Source of the DNA: Halobacteriales archaeon QS_9_67_15
GTDB taxonomy: Archaea > Halobacteriota > Halobacteria > Halobacteriales > Haloarculaceae
Direction: 5' to 3'
NCBI GenBank assembly: GCA_003023165.1
Contig: PXSD01000080.1
Coordinates: 1-14,896 of the forward strand
Length of the DNA: 14,896 nt
Below the pieces are notes generated by a model, which was not told the DNA's origin, did not search any database, and saw nothing but the letters and a program-made list of their open reading frames with translations. The translations under genes were made by a program, and so were the position numbers. Of the stretch, positions 6,419-14,896 are shown one piece after another (position 1 is the stretch's first letter; every line of letters begins with the position of its first letter).

Positions 6419-6425
6419 TTAATAC
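6419..6425 (+). promoter_or_regulatory. TATA-like box of the metal ATPase
   Basis: TTAATAC lies 25-31 bases before ATG 6450, consistent with a leaderless transcript starting at or next to that ATG. Confidence 0.5.
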
Positions 6426-6449
6426 ACCGTCGTCGCCTATCGTCGCGCA

Positions 6450-8906
<2,457 letters not shown>

Positions 8907-9283
8907 AAAACATCGACCCGATAATATTCGAATTCAGACTATAACGCGAAACTATTTGAATACTAATATGTACTTTCGCTGGACCAGGCAGTGAAAGCGG
9001 TCCGGACGCGCTGTTTTGTCCGTCGAAAGCGAGTAGTAGTTTCACTCGACCAGCGGACCGATTCCAGGACGAGCAGAATACTCGGCCGTATCGATTTCAG
9101 AACCGCTCTGTCGGCTGCACTCGTGAATCTACGACGGGATTTCGACGGAACACACATATCAGACTTATCGTTCGGGTGGCGGTATCGAAGGCGGCAGTCG
9201 GCTGCAGACACGCGTTCACGCCCGGATCGAACGGCAGAGACGAGCGGAAGACCTATCAGCGAGTCCGTGGTATCGAACGGTAC
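8907..9283. other. intergenic region between the metal ATPase and rdfA
   Basis: I find no supported gene in these 377 bases. The first 80 bases are AT-rich and include an inverted pair TATTCGAAT (8925-8933) and ATTTGAATA (8954-8962), matching 8 of 9, with a 20-base spacer. The rest is ordinary GC-rich spacer; frames open on either strand code for Arg-rich sequence with no family features. Close to the right end, CCTATCA (about 9252-9258) lies 26-32 bases before the rdfA ATG and is its likely TATA box. Confidence 0.5.
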
Positions 9284-9904
9284 ATGACGAATCGACAGGA
9301 CGAGCGTCCGGACAACAAGGTCGAGCGCGTCGTCCGGAAGTACGACCTGGGCGACCTGGGTCAGGAGCTGGAGCGGCGGTGGACGGGTGAGGGGCGGGAG
9401 CGCCAGAGCCTCAGAGACCTGGCACACTACTTCAACCGCCGGGTCCTCGAGAGCGCGATGGACGAGGCCGGCGTGGTGACGCTACAGGGAGAACTGGAGA
9501 ACATCTACGAGTTGCTGACCGAGGACGACGTGACGGAGGGGGCGCGGACGCAGGCACGCAACAGGCTCGAACGGGAAGAGATCGACGCCGACGACCTCCA
9601 GGACGACTTCGTGAGCCACTACGCCATCCACACGTATCTGCGGGACTACCGCGACGCGGAGTACGAATCGGGCGACGACCGGAACCAGCGCGAGAAGTCC
9701 GTCGAGACGATCCAGCGACTCACCAGTCGACTGAATGCGGTCACCCGACGCAACGTCGAGAACCTCCGTTCGACGGACCGACTGGAGATCGGTCCCGTCG
9801 ACGTCCTCGCCGACGTACAGGTCGTCTGCCAGGAGTGCGGGCGACAGGAGGACCCGATCGACCTCATCGAACGGGGCGGTTGCCGGTGTCGCGAAGAAGA
9901 GTAA
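9284..9904 (+). CDS. rdfA: rod-determining factor RdfA family protein
   Basis: This 206-residue acidic soluble protein starts MTNRQDERPDNKVERVVRKY. The block KVERVVRKYDLGDLGQELER and the following RWTGEGRERQSLRDLAHYFN match the haloarchaeal RdfA family. The middle is helical. The C-terminus has a small metal-binding knuckle: Cys182, Cys185, Cys200 and Cys202 (CQECGRQ and GGCRCREEE). In Haloferax volcanii, rdfA is needed for rod-shaped cells and lies beside sph3 and ddfA; the direct molecular activity is not settled. Here the next gene is an Sph-type protein 146 bases downstream on the same strand. ddfA is not visible in this window. The start is supported by the TATA-like box in the preceding gap. 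Confidence 0.85.
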   Translation: MTNRQDERPDNKVERVVRKYDLGDLGQELERRWTGEGRERQSLRDLAHYFNRRVLESAMDEAGVVTLQGELENIYELLTEDDVTEGARTQARNRLEREEIDADDLQDDFVSHYAIHTYLRDYRDAEYESGDDRNQREKSVETIQRLTSRLNAVTRRNVENLRSTDRLEIGPVDVLADVQVVCQECGRQEDPIDLIERGGCRCREEE

Positions 9905-9930
9905 CGATTACACGTATATGCGTGTAATCG
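9905..9930 (+). promoter_or_regulatory. 26-bp palindrome directly after the rdfA stop codon
   Basis: CGATTACACG (9905-9914) and CGTGTAATCG (9921-9930) form a perfect 10-bp inverted repeat around TATATG. It begins on the base after the rdfA TAA. It could be a hairpin that ends or stabilises the rdfA transcript. It could also be a protein-binding site for the sph promoter about 90 bases further on. No T-run follows it closely, so a simple intrinsic terminator is less likely. Confidence 0.55.
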
Positions 9931-10020
9931 AACGAACGGGCAGCCAGCGGCGCTCTCCGTCGTGAACCGTCCAGAATTAGCTCCGTAAACGGCCAATCAC
10001 TCGAAAGAAATTGCAATACC

Positions 10021-10028
10021 TTTATAAA
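10021..10028 (+). promoter_or_regulatory. TATA box of the SMC-related gene
   Basis: TTTATAAA lies 23-30 bases before ATG 10051 and is preceded by AATACC, a plausible BRE region. It is among the best TATA boxes in the window and shows that sph can be transcribed separately from rdfA. Confidence 0.65.
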
Positions 10029-10050
10029 CTGGTGACCACCACAGGTAGCC

Positions 10051-11994
10051 ATGGGAGCGACCGATAGTATCTCGAAGTCGGTAGACATTTCGGTGGAGAA
10101 GATCGGCGGGATCGACAGGACGTCGGTTTCGTTCGACGCCGGTGTGACGATCTTGACGGGACGCAACGCGACGAATCGGACGTCGCTGTTACAGTCGGTC
10201 ATGGCCGGGCTGGGCAGTGACGACGTGTCGCTGAAAGGCGACGCGGACGAGGGACACGTGGAACTGACCGTCGGCGACGAGACCTACAGGCGGACCCTCG
10301 AGCGCAAGAACGGGACGGTCGTCACGGGCGGCGACCCCTATCTCGAAAACTCCGAGATCGCGGACCTGTTCGTCTTCCTGCTCGAGTCCAACGAGGCGCG
10401 CCGCGCCGTCGAGCGGACGGAGAACCTGCGCGACCTCATCATGCGTCCGGTGGACACCGCCGCCATCGAGGAGGAGATCGAGGACCTCCAGGCCGAACGC
10501 GACGAGCTCGAGCAGCGACTCGACGACCTGCAGTCGCTCCGGCACACCCTGCCGGACCTCGAGGAGCGCCGCACCGAGCTCGAAGACGAGATCGAGGAGA
10601 AGCGCGAGGCGCTCGAGGAGAAGAAAGAGCAGATCGAGGACGCCGACCAGGACGTCGGGACCACGCGCGACCAGAAGGCCGAACTGGAGGAGTCGCTGGA
10701 GGAGTTCAGGGACGCCCGGTCGGACCTCGAAGACACGCGGTACAACCTGGAGAGCGAGCGCGACAGCATCAGCGCGCTGGAGTCCGAGATCGAGACCGTC
10801 GAGGCGGAGCTGACGGAGCTCCCGTCGGCGGTTTCGGGCGACGTCACCGAGGTCGAGGACCACATCGAACGGCTCCGCGACCAGCGACAGGCGCTCGACT
10901 CGACGGTCAACGAACTCCAGAAGGTCATCCAGTTCAACGAGGAGATGCTGGACGGGACGAGTTCGGACGTCGTCGCCGCACTGCGCGGCGGGGACGACGC
11001 CGAGCAGGTGACCGACCGGCTCGTCGACGACCAGGTCGTCTGTTGGACCTGCGGAAGCGAAGTCGACCAGTCAGACGTGGAGACGACGCTCGACCGTATC
11101 CGCGACCTCCGTCAGGAGAAACTCTCCGAGCGCCAGGACCTCCAGTCGGAGATCGACGACCTGAAGACCGAGAAGGCGACCTATCAGGAGCAGAAGCGCC
11201 AGCGCTCCCAGCTCCGGGACCGCCTGAGTCGAGCCGAGTCGGAACTCGAACGCCGTCGCGAGCGCGTCGACGACCTGGAGGCCGAGCGCGACCGCCTCGA
11301 GGAACGCATCGACGACCTCGAGTCGGAGGTCGAGGAGCTTCAGGACGAGACCCAGAGCGACCTGCTCGACCTTCACCGCGAGGCCAACGAACTCGAGTTC
11401 GAGATCAGTCGACTGCAGGACGATTACGAGAGCGTCTCGGAGGAGATCGAACACATCGAGTCCGAACTCGACCGTCGCGACGAACTCAAGGCGGAACGCG
11501 AGGAGCTCCAAGGGGAGATCGAGGACCTGCGGACGCGGATCGACCGCATCGAGACCGAAGCCGTCGAGCAGTTCAACGACCACATGGAGTCGGTCCTCTC
11601 GATCCTCGGCTACGAGAACCTCGAGCGGATCTGGATCGAGCGGAAACAGGAGCGCGTCAAGGAGGGTCGACGCCGCGTCGAGAAGTCCGTCTTCGACCTC
11701 CACGTCGTCCGCAGCACCGACGACGGCACGACCTACGAGGACTCCATCGACCACCTCTCCGAGTCCGAGCGCGAGGTGACCGGCCTCATCTTCGCGCTGG
11801 CCGGCTACCTCACGCACGACGTCTACGAGACCTGCCCGTTCCTCCTGCTCGACTCGATCGAGGCCATTGACTCGAACCGCATCGCACGGCTCGTCGACTA
11901 CGTCTCCGAGTACGCCGAGTACGTCGTCGTCGCCCTCCTCGAAGAGGACGCCCAAGCGCTCGACGACGCCTACGAACGCGTGACCGAAGTGTAA
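10051..11994 (+). CDS. sph: archaea-specific SMC-related (Sph/Rad50-like) protein
   Basis: A 647-residue protein with a Rad50/SMC layout. It has an N-terminal ATPase half (1-135), a long acidic coiled coil (about 136-325), a CxxC hook (Cys331 and Cys334 in VVCWTCGSEVD), a second coiled coil (about 340-540) and a C-terminal ATPase half. The Walker A position reads ILTGRNATNRTSLLQ (34-48), so the usual Gly-Lys is Asn42-Arg43. The signature is HLSESE (568-573) instead of LSGGE. The Walker B strand FLLLDSIEAID (597-607) keeps Asp601 but has Ser602 where the catalytic Glu is expected. From memory the altered Walker A is typical of this family and not damage. Homologues sit next to rdfA in haloarchaea, and Sph3 affects cell shape in Haloferax. 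The paired zinc-hook geometry implies dimerisation through metal. Confidence 0.88.
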   Translation: MGATDSISKSVDISVEKIGGIDRTSVSFDAGVTILTGRNATNRTSLLQSVMAGLGSDDVSLKGDADEGHVELTVGDETYRRTLERKNGTVVTGGDPYLENSEIADLFVFLLESNEARRAVERTENLRDLIMRPVDTAAIEEEIEDLQAERDELEQRLDDLQSLRHTLPDLEERRTELEDEIEEKREALEEKKEQIEDADQDVGTTRDQKAELEESLEEFRDARSDLEDTRYNLESERDSISALESEIETVEAELTELPSAVSGDVTEVEDHIERLRDQRQALDSTVNELQKVIQFNEEMLDGTSSDVVAALRGGDDAEQVTDRLVDDQVVCWTCGSEVDQSDVETTLDRIRDLRQEKLSERQDLQSEIDDLKTEKATYQEQKRQRSQLRDRLSRAESELERRRERVDDLEAERDRLEERIDDLESEVEELQDETQSDLLDLHREANELEFEISRLQDDYESVSEEIEHIESELDRRDELKAEREELQGEIEDLRTRIDRIETEAVEQFNDHMESVLSILGYENLERIWIERKQERVKEGRRRVEKSVFDLHVVRSTDDGTTYEDSIDHLSESEREVTGLIFALAGYLTHDVYETCPFLLLDSIEAIDSNRIARLVDYVSEYAEYVVVALLEEDAQALDDAYERVTEV

Positions 11995-12128
11995 CACACC
12001 GCGAGACGGCGGCTTTCCCGTTCACGCACCCCGTCAGCACCGACGAGGGTCGACTCCCGGTCGGAGAGTGGTGCGGACGGTATACTGTCGTCGGGACACC
12101 ATCGGAGATCAGCGACGATCCGTCGGAG

Positions 12129-13766
12129 CTACGAGCGACGGACCGCGCTGTAAAGTCGGGAGAGCGGGCTGTATCCGGACCATGCGAGTTCGGTCCCGGC
12201 CCAGGCGAGTGTCGTGAGAAGCGCGAGCGCGCCGAAGGCGAGGTCGGTGAACCGGACCCACGACGGGGCGGCGTAGAGCAGGCCGTTGACGACGAGGGTG
12301 GGAGTCAGTCCTTTCAGGACTACCCAGACTGCCTCCACGATACTCCGATCGGGGTGGGTTATCGTTCCGGCGGGCGGGACCGCGCCGACGCCGGGGTCGT
12401 CGTCGGTCGACCTGACGAACGGAAGGTCGATGCCCGAGCGGGTTCCCGCGTCGTCCGTCGTGCCCCTGGCCTCGCGGATCGCGCGCATGCTCTCCCCGCC
12501 GGTGCTCTCGTCGCCGGTTCCGAGCCGTTCCGCGTCGTACGGCATCCCGACCGTGACCGACCAGGCCACGCTCCCGTCGGGCGCGACTTCGGCGATCCGG
12601 TCGCCGTGGGTGTCGACGACGAGCGTGTTGCCGCCCGGGAGCCGGTCGGCGTCACGGGGCCACTGGACGCGGCTGTCCTGCCAGCCCCACGAGCGCCGCC
12701 ACTCGCCGTCCGCTGCGGTCGTGGCGCTCCCCGTCTCCGGGTCGACGCGCTGGTACTCCAGCACCCGACTGTTCTCCGAGTCGGCGACGCTGAGCGCGGG
12801 CCCGCCCTGCGACGGCGGGACGTAGTCGGGGTTGTGCTGCTCGTAGAGGACGTCGTAGTCGTCCTCGGCGCCGAGCGTCCAGTTCTCGTCGACGCCCTCG
12901 CCGGGTTCGACGAAGACCACCTGGTCCATGTTCCGGACGCTGACCACGAACCGCCCGTCCGGCGTCACCGCCACGTCGTTGATGTGCGTCCAGTCGCCCG
13001 CTGCACCGCCCACGTCGGCGTCGAAGTGGCTGGAGGCGTTCCACTCCCAGACCGTCTCGTCGGTCGTCGTGTTCACGACGCGGACGCTGTCCCGGAGGAT
13101 GTCGGCGACGGCGACGTGCGTGTCGTTGATCCGGTCGACATCGTGCCACCGCGCCGAGTAGATCCGGGTCGTGACCTCGCCGTACACCTCGTGCTCTTCG
13201 CCGGTCGTGAGGTTGACGCGGGTGAAGACGTTGTACGTGCAGCGTTCGGTCGAGACGTTCGCGCAGTCCGCACCGTCGCGGTGCTCCGCGGCGAGGTACT
13301 CGACGGTGTAGTCCGTCCCCTCGACGGGGTCGACGTCGAAGTACACCCGGTAGCTGTCGTCGTAGTAGGCCACGTCGCCGGAGCGGTCGAACGCGACCAG
13401 CTCCGCCCGCTCGTCCGAGGCGTAGAACCCCTGGGTCCCGACGACAGTCAGGTTCTCCGGGTCGCGTTCCTCTGGGTCGACGAGCACGCGCCCCTCCGTC
13501 TCGTCGGCCGCGCCCTCGGCCCAGTCCTCGCCGATATCCGTCGGGTAGGACCCGTTCGGACCCGACGGTCCGTACTCCGTCGGTCGCTCGTCGGGCGACG
13601 CGACCCCGGTGTCACCGGGACCGCTCGTCCCGGCGTCGTCGAGCGACCCGTGGGCACGCGCGACGTTCGGCTCGGCCGTCGCGTAACTGCTCGCGACCGC
13701 TCCCGCCGCGAGGACCAATACGACGGCGAAGAGCGCGCGAACGGTTCGGTTGGAGGGGCCGTCCAT
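12129..13766 (-). CDS. membrane-anchored arylsulfotransferase-family protein
   Basis: A 545-residue protein exported to the cell surface, judging by the N-terminal hydrophobic segment (ALFAVVLVLAAGAVASSYAT, residues 11-30) and two C-terminal helices (EAVWVVLKGLTPTLVVNGLL and LAFGALALLTTLAWAGTELA). The middle has repeated beta-propeller strands typical of arylsulfotransferase-like proteins (Arylsulfotran_2): ARWHDVDRINDTHVAVADIL, DWTHINDVAVTPDGRFVVSV, PRDADRLPGGNTLVVDTHGD. Several NxS/T sequons (for example NLTT, NDTH, NASS) fit a glycosylated external domain. Whether it transfers sulfate is unproven; many archaeal members have no known substrate. The start at ATG 13764-13766 is supported by a TATA-like box. 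It converges on the sph gene. Confidence 0.78.
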   Translation of the reverse strand: MDGPSNRTVRALFAVVLVLAAGAVASSYATAEPNVARAHGSLDDAGTSGPGDTGVASPDERPTEYGPSGPNGSYPTDIGEDWAEGAADETEGRVLVDPEERDPENLTVVGTQGFYASDERAELVAFDRSGDVAYYDDSYRVYFDVDPVEGTDYTVEYLAAEHRDGADCANVSTERCTYNVFTRVNLTTGEEHEVYGEVTTRIYSARWHDVDRINDTHVAVADILRDSVRVVNTTTDETVWEWNASSHFDADVGGAAGDWTHINDVAVTPDGRFVVSVRNMDQVVFVEPGEGVDENWTLGAEDDYDVLYEQHNPDYVPPSQGGPALSVADSENSRVLEYQRVDPETGSATTAADGEWRRSWGWQDSRVQWPRDADRLPGGNTLVVDTHGDRIAEVAPDGSVAWSVTVGMPYDAERLGTGDESTGGESMRAIREARGTTDDAGTRSGIDLPFVRSTDDDPGVGAVPPAGTITHPDRSIVEAVWVVLKGLTPTLVVNGLLYAAPSWVRFTDLAFGALALLTTLAWAGTELAWSGYSPLSRLYSAVRRS

Positions 13767-13790
13767 GTCTGGCCCATGCGGACGGACCCG

Positions 13791-13797
13791 TTAAGTC
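13791..13797 (-). promoter_or_regulatory. TATA-like box of the arylsulfotransferase-family gene
   Basis: The minus strand reads CTTAACG 25-31 bases before ATG 13766, a leaderless spacing. The nearby CTAAAGAG further upstream is an alternative element. Confidence 0.45.
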
Positions 13798-13848
13798 TCT
13801 TTAGATTACAGACGGCCGGCGAAAGCGAGTGGACGCGACGCCCCGAAC

Positions 13849-14592
13849 CTACTTCTCGGCGACGAACACGTCGCCGTCGAGGCGGTCCGTGGCGTGGTCG
13901 GCGAGCAGTTTCAGGTTCTCCGTGTCGTCGCGGTTGTAGGAGACGAGCGTCTCGAGGGCGCGCTCGTCGCCGCGTTCGTACTCCCGCCAGAGACGGACGG
14001 CGTCCTCGCCCGAGAGGTCCGGTCTGTCGCGTTCGATCCCCGTTTCCGCCTCGATGGCTTTCAGGCCGCCGGTGAGGTCGAGCCGTCGACAAGGGTACAT
14101 AAGGTCGACGTGCGGGACGTCGATGTCGACGCCGAACGCCGTCTCGAGGAAGGGCACGTCGAACCGCTTGCCGTTGAACGTCACGAGGAGTTTCGCGTCG
14201 TCGAGGCGGCGCTGGAGGCGGTCGGCGGTCAGGTCCCGCCCGGCGACCATGACCTCGGTGTCGCCGGGCGAGTGGACGCCGACGACGGTCACGTCGTGGC
14301 GGTGCTGGTCCAGCCCTGTCGTCTCGATGTCGAGGAAACACGTCTCCTCGCGGAAGTTCTCGTAACAGCGCCAGTGACTGCCGGAGGGGAACTGTTCGCG
14401 GAAGAAGCGGGCGTCGCCGTCGTCCAGTCGCTCGGCCGCGTCGGCGATGAACGACTCGATGTTCTCGGCCCGCCGGGCACCGACGGCCGACGGGTCGAAG
14501 GCGTCCCAGTGGGTGACCCCCGACTCCCAGAGGGACCGCTCGGTCCGCTCGCCCACGCCGTCGACCGGAATGAAGCTGTTCTCGATTCGCAC
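13849..14592 (-). CDS. RNase H-fold exonuclease-like protein with helix-hairpin-helix start
   Basis: From GTG 14590-14592 (read as MRIENSFIPVDGVGERTERS) the protein has 247 residues. Residues 8-31 (IPVDGVGERTERSLWESGVT) look like a helix-hairpin-helix DNA-binding motif. The rest is a DEDD-type RNase H fold of the YprB-like kind. It shows FLDIETTG (Asp88, Glu90), LVTFNGKRFDVPFLE (Asn140, Asp145), HVDLMYPCRRL (Asp163) and SYNRDDTENL (Tyr219, Asp222, Asp223). All likely metal ligands are present, so a 3'-5' exonuclease or related nuclease is expected; the substrate is unknown. The frame is open upstream to 14742, but that part is Arg- and Ala-rich and not family-like. It is transcribed in the same direction as the sulfotransferase-like gene, 82 bases upstream of it. 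Confidence 0.82.
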   Translation of the reverse strand: MRIENSFIPVDGVGERTERSLWESGVTHWDAFDPSAVGARRAENIESFIADAAERLDDGDARFFREQFPSGSHWRCYENFREETCFLDIETTGLDQHRHDVTVVGVHSPGDTEVMVAGRDLTADRLQRRLDDAKLLVTFNGKRFDVPFLETAFGVDIDVPHVDLMYPCRRLDLTGGLKAIEAETGIERDRPDLSGEDAVRLWREYERGDERALETLVSYNRDDTENLKLLADHATDRLDGDVFVAEK

Positions 14593-14896
14593 ACTCCCGA
14601 GATTCGGCCCCGCCGTCTTGGCCCTTTCGCTCGCCGGCGCCCCGTCCGTCGAGGCGGTGGCCGCCGTAGCCCGTCCTGGCGCCCGGACGCGGCGGTCGTA
14701 TTTGGTTGAGAGAATTCTGACGGATGCGACGGTGACAAGCACTGAAAGCCCCGGCCATCTCGACTCGGGGGCTTCGCTGCGCTCCTCGCAACCCGCACTG
14801 CGGTGCTTGCGTCAGCCGCCGTCCTCAGAAATCGGAGATTTCTGATGGGCTGCGGAAGAGCTTCGCTCTTCCGAACGTCGTCGAGACGGCCGCCCC
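14593..14896. other. gene-free right edge rich in hairpins
   Basis: I find no supported gene in the last 304 bases. The first 150 are ordinary GC-rich spacer upstream of the exonuclease-like gene. From about 14744 the sequence becomes a chain of inverted repeats beginning TGAAAGCCCCGG, with GCCCC at 14748-14752 facing GGGGC at 14768-14772. A TGAAAGCCCC-type start followed by a hairpin recalls sequence downstream of haloarchaeal IS200/IS605-type transposase genes, so a mobile-element remnant is possible. No transposase is present. Confidence 0.4.
14825..14873. repeat. two perfect 9-bp hairpins with three-base loops
   Basis: TCAGAAATC and GATTTCTGA pair around GGA (14825-14845). CGGAAGAGC and GCTCTTCCG pair around TTC (14853-14873). 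They are separated by seven bases and share the 9-3-9 plan with the hairpin at 4009-4029, although the sequences differ. Confidence 0.7.

Noticed and set aside
8925..8962. Inverted pair TATTCGAAT / ATTTGAATA after the metal ATPase
   Set aside because: Only nine bases with one mismatch in AT-rich DNA and a 20-base spacer; it lies far from the next start, so it is too weak to call an operator.
8991..9287. 98-codon plus-strand frame between the ATPase and rdfA
   Set aside because: Arg-rich, lacks haloarchaeal acidic bias, has no family features and overlaps the rdfA promoter and start.
12076..12089. Near-palindrome GACGGTATACTGTC between the convergent sph and sulfotransferase-like genes
   Set aside because: It is short and imperfect, and neither gene has a promoter there.
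12354..14075. 573-codon plus-strand frame opposite the sulfotransferase-like gene
   Set aside because: It is a Val/Arg/Asp-rich antisense shadow of the gene on the minus strand and has no family features.

Overview
The window is a piece of a haloarchaeal (class Halobacteria) chromosome. The DNA is GC-rich, with coding regions ending codons mostly in G or C. The predicted proteins are strongly acidic. Many genes start at an ATG or GTG that lies about 25-30 bases after a TATA-like box, the usual leaderless haloarchaeal layout. The rod-determining factor RdfA and its SMC-related neighbour are haloarchaeal families. I would not name a genus.

Left part (1-4264). A partial, unrecognised reading frame runs off the left edge. 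Next come two divergent genes that are both broken: a ThuA-like class I glutamine amidotransferase with an in-frame amber codon (minus) and an Old Yellow Enzyme-type flavin oxidoreductase with an in-frame amber codon plus a large internal deletion (plus). Intact genes follow: an AlaX-type alanyl-tRNA editing protein (minus), a universal stress protein (plus) and a small two-helix membrane protein (plus). A third broken gene, a small coiled-coil protein, has lost frame just after its ATG. A hairpin-rich stretch with one doubtful small ORF closes this part. Three damaged genes lie within about 3.7 kb; I see none elsewhere in the window.

Middle part (4265-8906). A four-helix membrane protein and an archaeal LOR/SDH-type ornithine cyclodeaminase lie on the minus strand. 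A small two-helix membrane protein and a large Zn/Cd/Pb-type P1B ATPase lie on the plus strand. The ATPase is preceded by an AT-rich promoter with an imperfect 14-bp dyad that looks like a metal-sensor operator.

Right part (8907-14896). An AT-rich intergenic region precedes rdfA. It is followed by a 26-bp palindrome and then an Sph/Rad50-like SMC-related ATPase that has a CxxC hook but altered Walker motifs. In Haloferax volcanii, homologues of this pair are linked to cell-shape control. Two minus-strand genes follow: a membrane-anchored arylsulfotransferase-like beta-propeller protein and an RNase H-fold exonuclease-like protein with a helix-hairpin-helix start. The right edge is a run of hairpins with three-base loops, resembling the hairpins near 4000.

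There is no rRNA, recognisable tRNA, CRISPR array or complete mobile element. Most genes appear to have their own promoter. The nearest thing to a functional unit is rdfA-sph.
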